A stretch of 64,000 nt of DNA. Origin: Bacillota bacterium (GTDB lineage Bacteria; Bacillota; UBA4882; UBA8346). A program made the translations under genes and the position numbers. Positions 8,646-15,395 of the stretch are shown here, piece after piece; position 1 is the first letter of the stretch, and every line of letters starts with the position of its first letter. Location of the stretch: the NCBI GenBank assembly GCA_023402395.1, contig JAEYGI010000040.1:1054001-1118000 (forward strand), written 5' to 3'. A model generated the notes under the pieces. It was not told the DNA's origin. It made no database searches and worked only from the letters and a program-made list of their open reading frames with translations.

Positions 8646-9431
8646 TTATATCGTGTATTCGGGTTGGGGTTGAGCGCTGGCGAGATGAAACTTTTCAAGC
8701 AGATTTTTACGAATTGCCATAAATTCAGCGTCGCCTCTCTGTCTGGGTCTGGGCAAATGAACATTCAATATTTCGCAGATTTTACCGGGACGCGGCGTCA
8801 TAATGACAATGCGATCGCTTAAATAAATGGCTTCATCCACATCGTGGGTTACCAGGACCATGGTCGTTCCGTCGTTTTCCCAAAGCTCGAGCAGCTTATC
8901 CTGAAGTTCGGCCCGGCTGAAAGTATCCAAGGCGCCCATGGGTTCATCCAGTAGCAGCACTACCGGCCGGTTGATCAGTGCCCGGGCGATGGCCACCCGC
9001 TGCGCCATACCGCCGGAGATTTGGTGGGGATAGGATTTTGCAAAGCCATGCAACCCGATGAGTTCAATAAACTGAGCTACATCGGCTTTATTTCCCTGAT
9101 AAACTCCCCTAGCTCTCAGCCCGGCCGCGATATTTTTTTCCACCGTCAGCCACGGAAACAGGCTACCTTGCTGAAATACATAGCCGCGCTGCGGATCCGG
9201 CGCGGTGATCTTTTCGCCCGCCAATAGGATTTCCCCGGCTTCCGGACGATCGAGACCGGCGATCAGGCGTAGCAGCGTGGTTTTGCCGCAGCCGGAAGGA
9301 CCGATGATCGTAAGAAATTCGCCTTTCCGGACCGTAAGATTAATATCCCTGAGCGCTTCCACCGTGTTATCATCAGTATCCACATAAGTACGGTCAACCG
9401 ACACAATTTCGAGCAAATTTTCCTGGTTCAC
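8646..9431 (-). CDS. ABC transporter ATPase, SsuB/TauB-like
   Basis: A 261-residue ATPase energising a sulfonate/nitrate/taurine-type importer. Walker [10 protein letters not shown] is at about residues 44-52, the Q-loop QQGSLFPW at about 87-94, the signature ISGGMAQ at about 138-144, Walker B VVLLLDEP at about 157-164, and the switch histidine in [10 protein letters not shown] choose the GTG at 9431, which overlaps the permease stop (GTGA) and has AAAGGGGG upstream; a longer reading frame reaching back to 9554 lies inside the permease gene. It is the third gene of the ssuA-ssuC-ssuB order. All motifs are intact although genes on both sides of the operon are broken. Confidence 0.92.
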   Translation of the reverse strand: MNQENLLEIVSVDRTYVDTDDNTVEALRDINLTVRKGEFLTIIGPSGCGKTTLLRLIAGLDRPEAGEILLAGEKITAPDPQRGYVFQQGSLFPWLTVEKNIAAGLRARGVYQGNKADVAQFIELIGLHGFAKSYPHQISGGMAQRVAIARALINRPVVLLLDEPMGALDTFSRAELQDKLLELWENDGTTMVLVTHDVDEAIYLSDRIVIMTPRPGKICEILNVHLPRPRQRGDAEFMAIRKNLLEKFHLASAQPQPEYTI

Positions 9432-10444
9432 TTGACCAGCCCCCTTTGCCAGATTAACAAGCGGCCCTGGATTAAGGCAATCACTTTCATAATCAGGGAG
9501 AAGAGCAGCGCCATGATAATAATCGCGGCATACACCTTGTAATAGGCGGACCATGCCTTGGCCCAGTTGATATAATAGCCCAGGCCGCCCTGAGCCCCCA
9601 TCATTTCCGAGACCACCAGGGTGGTAAAAGCCAGGCCGTTGGCGGTGGTAATCCCGGTAAATATCTGGGGAACGGCATTGGGGAGCGCTACGTGAAACAA
9701 CAGGTAACTTTGCTTTGCGCCCAGGGTTTTCGCGACTTCAAAATAGACCTTTTGCGTACTGGCCATTCCCCGTGCCGTCATAAACGCCACCGGGAACCAA
9801 GCGCAAATCGAAACTAAAAAAACCCCGCCAATAAATGAATTGGGAAAGACAGTCATCGCAAAGGGGATCCAGGCAACCGCCGGAACAACTCCGGTGATTT
9901 TCAACACCGGAAATACCCAATAATTAACCTTGGCAAACCAGCCGATCAGTATCCCGGTTCCAACACCAAAAATGACGCCGGATAAAAATCCAAAAAAGTA
10001 CAGGCGCAGGGAATAGCCGGTATTGACCAGCAGAAAGTCACTCTCTTCCAAAATAACTCCCAGCACTTTTGAAGGCCCTGGGAAAAACGGCATCGGTAAA
10101 ATATCAAATTTGGTACTCAGCAAATCCCATACGGTAAGAACAATGCCCATCGCAAAACGAAAGGGCGCACGGCTAAGGAATTTGGCGCGTCTTTCACCGT
10201 CAAACCATGAAAATACGGCGATACCAAAGTACAGCACGATCAAACCAAGCAACGCCAAGCGGTATGCCAGATCATTGACTTCCTGTGTGTCCGGAACCTT
10301 AAGGCTAACAACTTCCGCCACAGCAAATCCAATTAAAGAAACCAGCGTCCCAACTAAATATTGTTTATTTGATACCGTACTTTTAGGACCTCGGCCCCGG
10401 TTTGGGACCGGAGCCGAGAAATTCTTTACCGTCATGTTGTTCAT
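9428..10444 (-). CDS. ABC transporter permease, SsuC-like
   Basis: A 338-residue inner-membrane permease of the SsuC/TauC/NrtB family. It has two extra N-terminal hydrophobic segments (about residues 25-50 and 62-82) before the usual core. The family EAA loop is visible as FEVAKTLGAKQSYLLFHVALP with NAVPQIFTGI downstream (about residues 225-255). It starts with ATG after a GGAGG site (TTGGAGGTATGCG). The gene lies between the binding protein and the ATPase and overlaps the latter by four bases. The substrate is unknown; the family mostly imports sulfonates, taurine, nitrate or thiamine precursors. Confidence 0.9.
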   Translation of the reverse strand: MNNMTVKNFSAPVPNRGRGPKSTVSNKQYLVGTLVSLIGFAVAEVVSLKVPDTQEVNDLAYRLALLGLIVLYFGIAVFSWFDGERRAKFLSRAPFRFAMGIVLTVWDLLSTKFDILPMPFFPGPSKVLGVILEESDFLLVNTGYSLRLYFFGFLSGVIFGVGTGILIGWFAKVNYWVFPVLKITGVVPAVAWIPFAMTVFPNSFIGGVFLVSICAWFPVAFMTARGMASTQKVYFEVAKTLGAKQSYLLFHVALPNAVPQIFTGITTANGLAFTTLVVSEMMGAQGGLGYYINWAKAWSAYYKVYAAIIIMALLFSLIMKVIALIQGRLLIWQRGLVK

Positions 10445-10469
10445 CGCATACCTCCAACCGCCGAAATCA

Positions 10470-11477
10470 TTACAACTTTACCTTGTAATAGATTTGCTTC
10501 GCGAATTTTTCGGGATCGGTGGTTTTGAGATAACCGACTTTCGCAAGTTCTTTCACAAAATAAGTCACATTCGCTTGCACAGTGGCCGGACCGTGGCTTT
10601 GCGTCTTTACCATCGGATACTGATAGCTCTTTAATAAACTCACGGCCAATTCTTTATCCGTAATGGAGGAATATTTCTTTTCCGAAACAATGGTTGCGGC
10701 TTCTTCCGGATGGTTATGAATCCAATCTTGCGCCTTGTGATAAGCCCGCAGGATTGCCGCTACCTTGCGCGGCTCTTCTTTCAGCACCTTTTCGGAAGCA
10801 TAAAGGAAGCAGCAAAACTTACCGGCGAAAAGCGGATCCGTCCCCAAATCAAAAATTTCACGAAATCCCTTGTTCTTCACCGCCAACGATCCAAACGGGT
10901 CCCAAATGGCTGCGGCGGCGATCTCGCCTTTTTCAGCGGCCGCAATTTCCAGATTGCCGTCCCCGTATGGGACAAAAGTCACATTCTGGTTATTCCTGGC
11001 AACAACGCCGTGGTTCTCCAGCCATAAGCTTGCTACCTGAAAAGGAGTCCCACCAATTTCATCAACGCCGATTTTCTTACCCTTCAAGTCTGCGGCGGAT
11101 TTAATCGGAGAATTTGGCGGAACGATAATCTTTATGCAACCAAAGTGCAGTCCATCCACGACTTTGACCTTCAAACCCTCTTCAATTGAAGGGAAAAATT
11201 GAAAATCACCGTTCACGGTAGGAATAGTCCCGTTGTTCAACCCGATTTTCCTGGTTTCGAAATCGGCGGTAACCAAAGTGACATCTAAACCTTCCTCGGC
11301 AAAAAAACCTTTTTCATAGGCGATGTAAGTGGGCGAATTGCAAAGAGATCCGCTCTTGCCGGGAATAGTGACTTTCCCATACTTATACTTCGGACTTGCA
11401 GCCTGAGTGGCCAGCGACATAACGGCTAGCGCCAGAATGAGCGCCGCCGCCCCAGCGATTTTTTTCCAGTTTTTCAC
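10470..11477 (-). CDS. ABC transporter substrate-binding protein, SsuA/NMT1-like
   Basis: A 335-residue exported binding protein. The signal peptide covers about residues 1-27 (VKNWKKIAG, hydrophobic core, TQAAS) without a lipobox cysteine, so it looks secreted rather than a lipoprotein. The mature part has NMT1/SsuA landmarks: SPTYIAYEKGFFAEEGLDV, DLKGKKIGVDEIGGTPF and AAAIWDPFGSLAV. I prefer the GTG at 11477 (9 bases after AGGAGG) over the TTG two codons upstream. It is the first gene of the transporter operon and follows the sulfhydrylase fragment by about 20 bases. The ligand is not known; the family binds sulfonates, nitrate, taurine or pyrimidines. Confidence 0.9.
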   Translation of the reverse strand: MKNWKKIAGAAALILALAVMSLATQAASPKYKYGKVTIPGKSGSLCNSPTYIAYEKGFFAEEGLDVTLVTADFETRKIGLNNGTIPTVNGDFQFFPSIEEGLKVKVVDGLHFGCIKIIVPPNSPIKSAADLKGKKIGVDEIGGTPFQVASLWLENHGVVARNNQNVTFVPYGDGNLEIAAAEKGEIAAAAIWDPFGSLAVKNKGFREIFDLGTDPLFAGKFCCFLYASEKVLKEEPRKVAAILRAYHKAQDWIHNHPEEAATIVSEKKYSSITDKELAVSLLKSYQYPMVKTQSHGPATVQANVTYFVKELAKVGYLKTTDPEKFAKQIYYKVKL

Positions 11478-11497
11478 AACCAATGTCCTCCTTAAAT

Positions 11498-11698
11498 TTA
11501 ATTTCCGGCCAATCCCTTTTGAAATGCCTGCTTCAGATCAACAATCAGATCGGCCGCATTTTCCACATCGCGAAAATCATAGGCTGCGGCAGCATAAATC
11601 GGCGGCGATACAGCTACTTGTGATCCTTTGGCTCGTAGCCCGCCCGGACTTTTTTGGGTATCAAACTGATACACGGGGGTAGACACCTCGTTCGCCAT
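11498..11698 (-). pseudogene. N-terminal fragment of O-acetylhomoserine sulfhydrylase gene
   Basis: An ATG with a good ribosome binding site (AAAGGAGAGAACCC) opens a 66-codon frame. Its part QVAVSPPIYAAAAYDFRDVE followed by NAADL matches the first beta-strand region of MetY/Cys-Met-metabolism PLP enzymes (compare their typical VPIYQTTSYVF then AANLF). After that point similarity ends and a stop occurs, leaving no PLP-binding lysine. Intact enzymes are about 430 residues. It is immediately upstream of the SsuA-like gene. A central part of a similar gene lies just upstream, in the wrong order for a single gene, which suggests deletion between two tandem copies. Confidence 0.65.
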
Positions 11699-11789
11699 GG
11701 GTTCTCTCCTTTCAGTCCTTGAATTTTGGTACAATTCGTCATGTTTTAAGTACATATCATCTAACACCACATCCTTCCTCTTCTTCACC

Positions 11790-12060
11790 AACAGATTCAC
11801 TGTGTTCTGCTGTTCTTCCGCACCCTTAAAACCAAAAGATAAAATCGAACCCGCTCCTTTAGAAAAATACCGGTCAGCCAAGGCTTGATACGGATTGCCT
11901 TTTGTGTAAGGATAACGAACCCAACTGACATGTTTATTTTTTCAAGATACTCCAAAACGGATCCGGTATTGGCCACTTGCTTAGCCACGCGCTCGGAAAG
12001 CGTTTCCAGCCCGATTAATACGAGATAAGCGCCGATTCCCTCGATTTAAGGCAGCAAACG
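11790..12060 (-). pseudogene. Frameshifted central fragment of O-acetylhomoserine sulfhydrylase gene
   Basis: On the minus strand, one frame reads YLVLIGLETLSERVAKQVAN and TGSVLEYLEK; then, after a run of A residues (around 11935-11945), the next frame reads HVSWVRYPYTKGNPYQALAD, RYFSKGAGSILSFGFKG. Together these match the region around residues 280-360 of MetY-type sulfhydrylases (typical: GLETLxLRM...ENA..VAEYLE...V.WVNYPGL, KGAGAILTFGIKGG). The frameshift and the missing flanks show it is non-functional. With the N-terminal fragment at 11498-11698 it marks a decayed methionine-forming gene upstream of the sulfonate-type transporter. Confidence 0.7.
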
Positions 12061-12088
12061 CGATGCCGAGCCCATAGGATGATAGCAT

Positions 12089-12307
12089 AATTCCTGGTTG
12101 GAGCAAGCCAAAAACATCACCAGCTTTCATCAATTCCACTACCAAGAGAATAAAAAAAGAGACCAAGTTTTATCCTCAATGAATAAACTTTAGTCTCCAG
12201 TCTTTCTGGTCAACTTGCTATCAGATCAATTGCTCCATTTACCCGACCATTTGTTATTCCTGGTTGGAGCAAACCAAAAACATCACCAGCTTTCATCAAT
12301 TTCATTA
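12089..12307. repeat. Direct repeat pair (about 53 bp) in decayed locus
   Basis: The block ATTCCTGGTTGGAGCAAGCC plus 33 following bases at 12090-12142 recurs at 12255-12307 with only a few changes (ATTCCTGGTTGGAGCAAACC and onward through CATCACCAGCTTTCATCAAT). A second block follows each copy (see the leader repeats at 12147 and 12407), so the whole 12090-12490 stretch is a tandem duplication with an indel. On the minus strand each copy reads as ATG AAA GCT GGT GAT but no ribosome binding site is present. Confidence 0.8.
12147..12231 (-). promoter_or_regulatory. Leader/terminator unit, copy 2
   Basis: Read on the minus strand, this unit has CCAG/CTGG (CCAGAAAGACTGG), then a long stem GAGACTAAAGTTTAT paired with ATAAAACTTGGTCTC (one unpaired offset), directly followed by seven T residues: an intrinsic terminator. 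It is highly similar to 12407-12490. Its place upstream of the sulfhydrylase remnant and transporter suggests a transcription attenuator. I cannot assign it to a known riboswitch class; S-box and T-box core motifs are absent. Confidence 0.6.
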
Positions 12308-12406
12308 CTCAGAAAATAGCTTCGATGCCTATGTCGATCCATCTAGCTTATTTCTTAATTCGCTTGCGCGAGCGGTAGCTAGCGTGGACGACTACCAAAC
12401 AATCTA

Positions 12407-12490
12407 AAGAATAAAAAAGGAAACCAAGTCTTATCTCCGAAGAATAAACTTTAGTCTCCAGTCTTTCTGGTCAACTCGCTATTCGATTAA
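12407..12490 (-). promoter_or_regulatory. Leader/terminator unit, copy 1
   Basis: This is the upstream copy of the same minus-strand unit: GACCAGAAAGACTGG, then GAGACTAAAGTTTATTC pairing imperfectly with GATAAGACTTGGTTTC, followed by a T-rich run. It lies about 40-120 bases downstream of the start site predicted from the strong promoter at 12538-12566. A small perfect hairpin (AGGATAA at 12503-12509 with TTATCCT at 12517-12523) sits between promoter and unit. Tandem arrangement with copy 2 suggests duplication of a whole regulatory leader. Confidence 0.6.
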
Positions 12491-12537
12491 AAATATTGAC
12501 GAAGGATAATTGATACTTATCCTATTCATTTAATATG

Positions 12538-12566
12538 ATTTTATTCTCGAACAAAATAATTGTCAA
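12538..12566 (-). promoter_or_regulatory. Strong sigma-A promoter of the decayed sulfur operon
   Basis: On the minus strand, TTGACA (12566-12561) and TAAAAT (12543-12538) are separated by exactly 17 bases in an AT-rich context. Transcription would run into the tandem leader/terminator units, the sulfhydrylase fragments and the transporter genes. Confidence 0.75.
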
Positions 12567-12824
12567 TCTATTTTTTGTAATTTGTTCCAATCTTCAAATC
12601 ACCAGCTGCTGGAACATCTCCACTGCACGAGTCCAGGATATACAATTTATTAGGCTCCCGCCCCTGTCGAATAATCCAAAACGAGTTCTACGCAAGTTTT
12701 AAATAGGACCCCTCATTTTCACTGCTTCAAGGACTCCACCCTGCCCATTTCCCAGCACTTTTTAGATTAATATGAACGATGCCTAGAAAATGAAAAAACC
12801 TGCCTTAGCAGGTATTTATCATTT
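12567..12824. other. Intergenic region without a recognisable gene
   Basis: No open reading frame with a ribosome binding site is visible. A short stem AACCTGCCTTAGCAGGT (about 12798-12813) lies next to the 3' end of tRNA-Glu and could terminate the tRNA transcript on the minus strand, though the T-run there is weak. Confidence 0.4.
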
Positions 12825-12900
12825 TGGTAGTCCCAACGGGATTCGAACCCGTGTCTCCGCCGTGAGAGGGCGGTGTCCTAGGCCTCTAGACGATAGGACC
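12825..12900 (-). tRNA. tRNA-Glu (anticodon CTC)
   Basis: The 76-nt minus-strand sequence folds as a cloverleaf with encoded CCA. The acceptor stem is GGTCCTA with TGGGACT (a G-U pair at 1-72 and one at 6-67), the D-arm is TCGTCTAGAGGCC, the anticodon loop CTCTCAC between CCGCC and GGCGG gives anticodon CTC, and the T-arm is ACGGGTTCGAATCCCGT. It strongly resembles bacterial tRNA-Glu. It sits downstream of tRNA-Gln and gltX on the same strand. Confidence 0.95.
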
Positions 12901-12989
12901 GGTTAAATTTGTGAAGAGTGAAGTATAAAGGGTGAAAACGGTTATTAATTTTCAAACTTCTCACTTCAAACTTCTAGCTTCTCATAAAA
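12901..12989. repeat. Short-word palindromic repeat island between tRNA genes
   Basis: GTGAAGAGTGAAGTATAAAG with GGTGAAAAC faces TTTTCAAACTTCTCACTTCA with AACTTCTAGCTTCTC, forming an imperfect inverted repeat built from the words GAAGTTTGAAGTGAGAAG. It belongs to the same style of intergenic word-repeat as the islands at 23017 and 54275 but with different words. Confidence 0.6.
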
Positions 12990-13063
12990 TGGCTGGGGGA
13001 GAAGGACTCGAACCCTCGCCGACGGGGCCAGAACCCGGCGTCCTACCACTAGACGATCCCCCA
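12990..13063 (-). tRNA. tRNA-Gln (anticodon CTG)
   Basis: A 74-nt minus-strand cloverleaf with encoded CCA. The acceptor stem is TGGGGGA with TCCCCCA and discriminator G, as usual for tRNA-Gln; the anticodon loop TTCTGGC gives CTG; the T-arm is GAGGGTTCGAGTCCTTC. The last pair of the anticodon stem (27-43) appears mismatched. In organisms with GatCAB this tRNA is charged with glutamate and then amidated; gatB and gatA are present at the right end of this window. Confidence 0.9.
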
Positions 13064-13162
13064 GTGCGCAAATAATATTATACAGGCCGGACCCTTCCGA
13101 GTCAAGAATTTATTTAAATCTTCCGGCCAGAATTTGCTGGATATGCTGGGCAGGTTTTCTTC

Positions 13163-14647
13163 CTATGCCGACAGGACCTCGATCGCCCGCGCGACCCGGC
13201 GCAGCACCCGCTCCTTACCCAAAGCGTGCAGCATCTCATACATCCCCGGCGTGGCGGTTTTGCCGGAAACGGCTACCCTGAGCGGCATGAACACATCGCC
13301 CATCTTCATCCCCAATTGCTCAGGGAGGACATGCAAAGCCTTTTCCAGCTCAGTTGTTGCAAACTCGGTCAATCCCGACATGGCCTCGGAATGCGCCTTT
13401 AAAACCGTCAGCGCCTGGGCCGCGTCCAGCTTTTTGGGGATGAGCAACTCCCGCGCCGGGGCCGGAATCTCGTCCCGCAGGAAATAGTCGGCCCACTCCA
13501 CCACGTCGGTCAACAGCTTCAATCGCTCCTGAACCAGTGGCATCAGCTCCGTCAGGTATTGCAGGCGCTCCGGCGGGCACGGGTCCGGCAGCAGCCCCGC
13601 GCTCTGCAGGAACGGCAGGCAACGCTCGGCCAGTTCGGCCGGGGTCAGACTCCGGATATAGAGCCCGTTGAACCAGAGCAGCTTGTCGTAGGAGAACCGC
13701 ACCGGCGAAGCATTGACCCGCTCCAACGTAAATTGGGCGATGGCCTCCTCCTTAGTGAAGACCTCCTGCTCGGTCCCGGGGTTCCAGCCCAAAAAGAGCA
13801 AACAGTTGAAAAGCGCTTCCGGCAGATAGCCCTGATCGCGATATTCCTTGACGCTGGTGGCGCCGTGACGCTTGGAGAGCTTCCCTTTGCCGTCCGGCGC
13901 CAAAAAGATCGACAAATGGCTGAACTGGGGCGGTTCCCAGCCGAACGCCTGATACAACAGGACGTGAATCGGCGTGCTGGCGATCCACTCATCGCCGCGC
14001 AAAACATGACTGATCTCCATCAGATGGTCGTCGACCACATTGGCAAAATGATAGGTGGGGAAGCCGTCAGACTTGATTAACACCAAGTCTTCCAGGGTAT
14101 GGTTGTCAAAGACCATTTCGCCCCGGATCAGATCATGGACAATGGTTTTGCTTTCCAGCGGGGTCTTAAACCGGATGACTTTGCCCAATCCCGCCTCATT
14201 GTTGTGCTGGCATTCCGCTTCGGTCAGATTCCGGCAGAGCCGGTCGTACCCGGGCTGATGTTTGGCTGTCTCCTGGCTTTTCCGGAGTTCCTGGAGGCGT
14301 TCGGAAGTACAATAGCAATAATAGGCCTTTCCTTCAGCGATCAATTGCTGGGCGTACCGGTGATAGATGGCGAGCCGTTCGGATTGAAAATACGGGCCAT
14401 ACTCCCCGCCGGCCTCCGGTCCCTCGTCCCATTGCACCCCAAGCCAGCGAAGACTGGCCATGATGTCATCCAGTGAATCCGGAACATACCGGTTCCGGTC
14501 GGTATCCTCAATACGCAGGATAAATTGGCCGCCGGTCCGACGGGCCAACAACCAGTCATAAATCGCGGTCCGGGCGCCGCCGATATGCAAAAAACCGGTG
14601 GGGCTGGGAGCGAAACGCACCCGTACGGGTTGATTCATCAAAGTCAC
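13163..14647 (-). CDS. gltX: Glutamate--tRNA ligase
   Basis: A 494-residue class I aminoacyl-tRNA synthetase that charges tRNA-Glu. The HIGH-type motif is in RFAPSPTGFLHIGGARTAIY (residues about 11-30) and the KMSKS-type motif in GKGKLSKRHGATS (about 253-265). The C-terminal anticodon-binding domain continues to normal full length. The ATG follows CCAGGAGTGACTTTG. A promoter (TTGTTC-17-TATCAT) lies just upstream, and genes for tRNA-Gln and tRNA-Glu follow on the same strand, so synthetase and substrate tRNA may be co-transcribed. If no glutaminyl-tRNA synthetase is present, a non-discriminating enzyme feeding GatCAB is plausible (inference). Confidence 0.97.
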   Translation of the reverse strand: MTLMNQPVRVRFAPSPTGFLHIGGARTAIYDWLLARRTGGQFILRIEDTDRNRYVPDSLDDIMASLRWLGVQWDEGPEAGGEYGPYFQSERLAIYHRYAQQLIAEGKAYYCYCTSERLQELRKSQETAKHQPGYDRLCRNLTEAECQHNNEAGLGKVIRFKTPLESKTIVHDLIRGEMVFDNHTLEDLVLIKSDGFPTYHFANVVDDHLMEISHVLRGDEWIASTPIHVLLYQAFGWEPPQFSHLSIFLAPDGKGKLSKRHGATSVKEYRDQGYLPEALFNCLLFLGWNPGTEQEVFTKEEAIAQFTLERVNASPVRFSYDKLLWFNGLYIRSLTPAELAERCLPFLQSAGLLPDPCPPERLQYLTELMPLVQERLKLLTDVVEWADYFLRDEIPAPARELLIPKKLDAAQALTVLKAHSEAMSGLTEFATTELEKALHVLPEQLGMKMGDVFMPLRVAVSGKTATPGMYEMLHALGKERVLRRVARAIEVLSA

Positions 14648-14678
14648 TCCTGGTAAGATTTTGATCTATAACTTAATT

Positions 14679-14707
14679 ATGATACCACAACTACGGTCCG
14701 GGAACAA
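14679..14707 (-). promoter_or_regulatory. Probable promoter of gltX
   Basis: On the minus strand TTGTTC (14707-14702) and TATCAT (14684-14679) are 17 bases apart, about 35 bases upstream of the gltX ATG. It abuts the terminator hairpin of the small gene upstream. Confidence 0.5.
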
Positions 14708-14734
14708 GAAGAGGCGTTTTCAAAACGCCTCTTC
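14708..14734 (-). terminator. Intrinsic terminator-like hairpin
   Basis: A 13-bp perfect inverted repeat (GAAGAGGCGTTTT, 14708-14720, with AAAACGCCTCTTC, 14722-14734) directly follows the 59-residue gene on the minus strand. The T-tract after it is weak (TTGTT). Confidence 0.6.
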
Positions 14735-14741
14735 CCCGTCG

Positions 14742-14921
14742 TCATTGCTTCTTCTGCTTTTGTTGCCGGTTCTTATCGTTTCCCTGTTTCTCCAATGGAA
14801 ATTCGGTAGCGATCTCCAGATTCGATTCGTCCATTTTGTTCCGGTCCTTGATATCGGAGATAGAGTCGGCGATCTCCATATTGACTTGTTTCTCCTTTTG
14901 CTTCTGGTCGTGCTTGGCCAC
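14742..14921 (-). CDS. Small highly charged protein, unknown function
   Basis: A 59-residue frame starting with GTG at 14921 behind a strong site (GGAAAGGGGGGACCGCC). The product is hydrophilic, rich in Lys, Gln, Asp and Glu (KHDQKQKEKQ at the start, RQQKQKK at the end) and lacks cysteine and hydrophobic segments. Longer upstream frames lack a ribosome binding site. It is followed at once by a hairpin terminator, which supports a real transcript. A spore-associated small protein is conceivable in this organism, but no known SASP motif is visible, so I assign no function. Confidence 0.55.
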   Translation of the reverse strand: MAKHDQKQKEKQVNMEIADSISDIKDRNKMDESNLEIATEFPLEKQGNDKNRQQKQKKQ

Positions 14922-15082
14922 GGCGGTCCCCCCTTTCCTCGGTTTGATGGTATTATTTCCACCGGGGCCGCCGCAAATCGAATCGGCTTTGCGTAAAGCC
15001 AACCATTTCTTCACATAAATTCCATCGTTTCTTAACTGGACTTTGGTAACCGGTTGGCATATGATAGGATAGAGGTGATTAT

Positions 15083-15211
15083 ATGCTGTGTCCGCTCTGT
15101 AACCGGCATAAACTGCTCCAGGCCGAAGGAAAATGGTATTGTCCGACTTGCTTTCGCGTCTATCACCGTCTGCCCATCTACGGGCCGAAAACCAAAGTCA
15201 GCAGTTATTAA
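15083..15211 (+). CDS. Small zinc-ribbon protein (42 residues)
   Basis: An ATG with ribosome binding site AGAGGTGAT (GATAGAGGTGATTATATG) opens a 42-codon frame that ends directly at an intrinsic terminator. The product starts MLCPLCNRHKLLQAEGKWYC and continues PTCFRVYHRLPIYG, so it has two CxxC pairs spaced 14 residues apart: a minimal zinc ribbon. Ribosome binding site, start, compact motif and terminator all agree, which makes it a convincing gene despite its size. Such mini zinc ribbons often resemble the N-terminal part of YgiT- or YacP-type small regulators, but I do not recognise a specific family. Confidence 0.75.
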   Translation: MLCPLCNRHKLLQAEGKWYCPTCFRVYHRLPIYGPKTKVSSY

Positions 15212-15240
15212 AAAAACCGGGGGTTGCCCCGGTTTTTATT
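15212..15240 (+). terminator. Intrinsic terminator of the zinc-ribbon gene
   Basis: Stem AAAAACCGGGG (15212-15222) with CCCCGGTTTTT (15227-15237), a four-base loop and a T-run. It begins within the stop codon region of the 42-residue gene. Confidence 0.85.
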
Positions 15241-15246
15241 GTTCCG

Positions 15247-15395
15247 CTATATAAGTTGAAAAAAGTTTTAGAAATAAGCATTCACATCCCAAGAGCCGGC
15301 TGTGAATGGGCAAACGATTGAACTTTTTTCATCTTATGAATCAAGGAAACATGTCGCAATTTATCTGGGCGTTCAAAAAACTTATTGCGACATAT
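15247..15395. repeat. Double stem-loop element, diverged copy 3
   Basis: First stem: ATAAGTTGAAAAAAGTT (15251-15267) with AACTTTTTTCATCTTAT (15321-15337), one mismatch, enclosing CATTCACA (15279-15286)/TGTGAATG (15301-15308). Second stem: ATGTCGCAAT (15351-15360) with ATTGCGACAT (15384-15393). The left end, CGCTATATAAGTTGAA, is identical to one end of copy 1 (reverse complement of 3511-3527). The inner sequences differ, so this is a relative, not a recent copy. The last arm reaches into the 3' end of mtnA, whose final residues (DMSQ) are encoded by it. Confidence 0.6.

Noticed and set aside
8646..9554. Longer SsuB-like protein starting at 9554
   Set aside because: The extension lies inside the permease gene; the GTG at 9431 has a ribosome binding site and a typical N-terminus.
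12147..12490. SAM-I (S-box) or T-box riboswitch upstream of the sulfhydrylase remnant
   Set aside because: No S-box core and no T-box antiterminator sequence could be found; only repeated terminator-like stems are visible.
12825..13063. tRNA genes as a phage or island attachment site
   Set aside because: Both tRNA genes are complete, no integrase is nearby and no repeated tRNA 3' end was noticed in the window.
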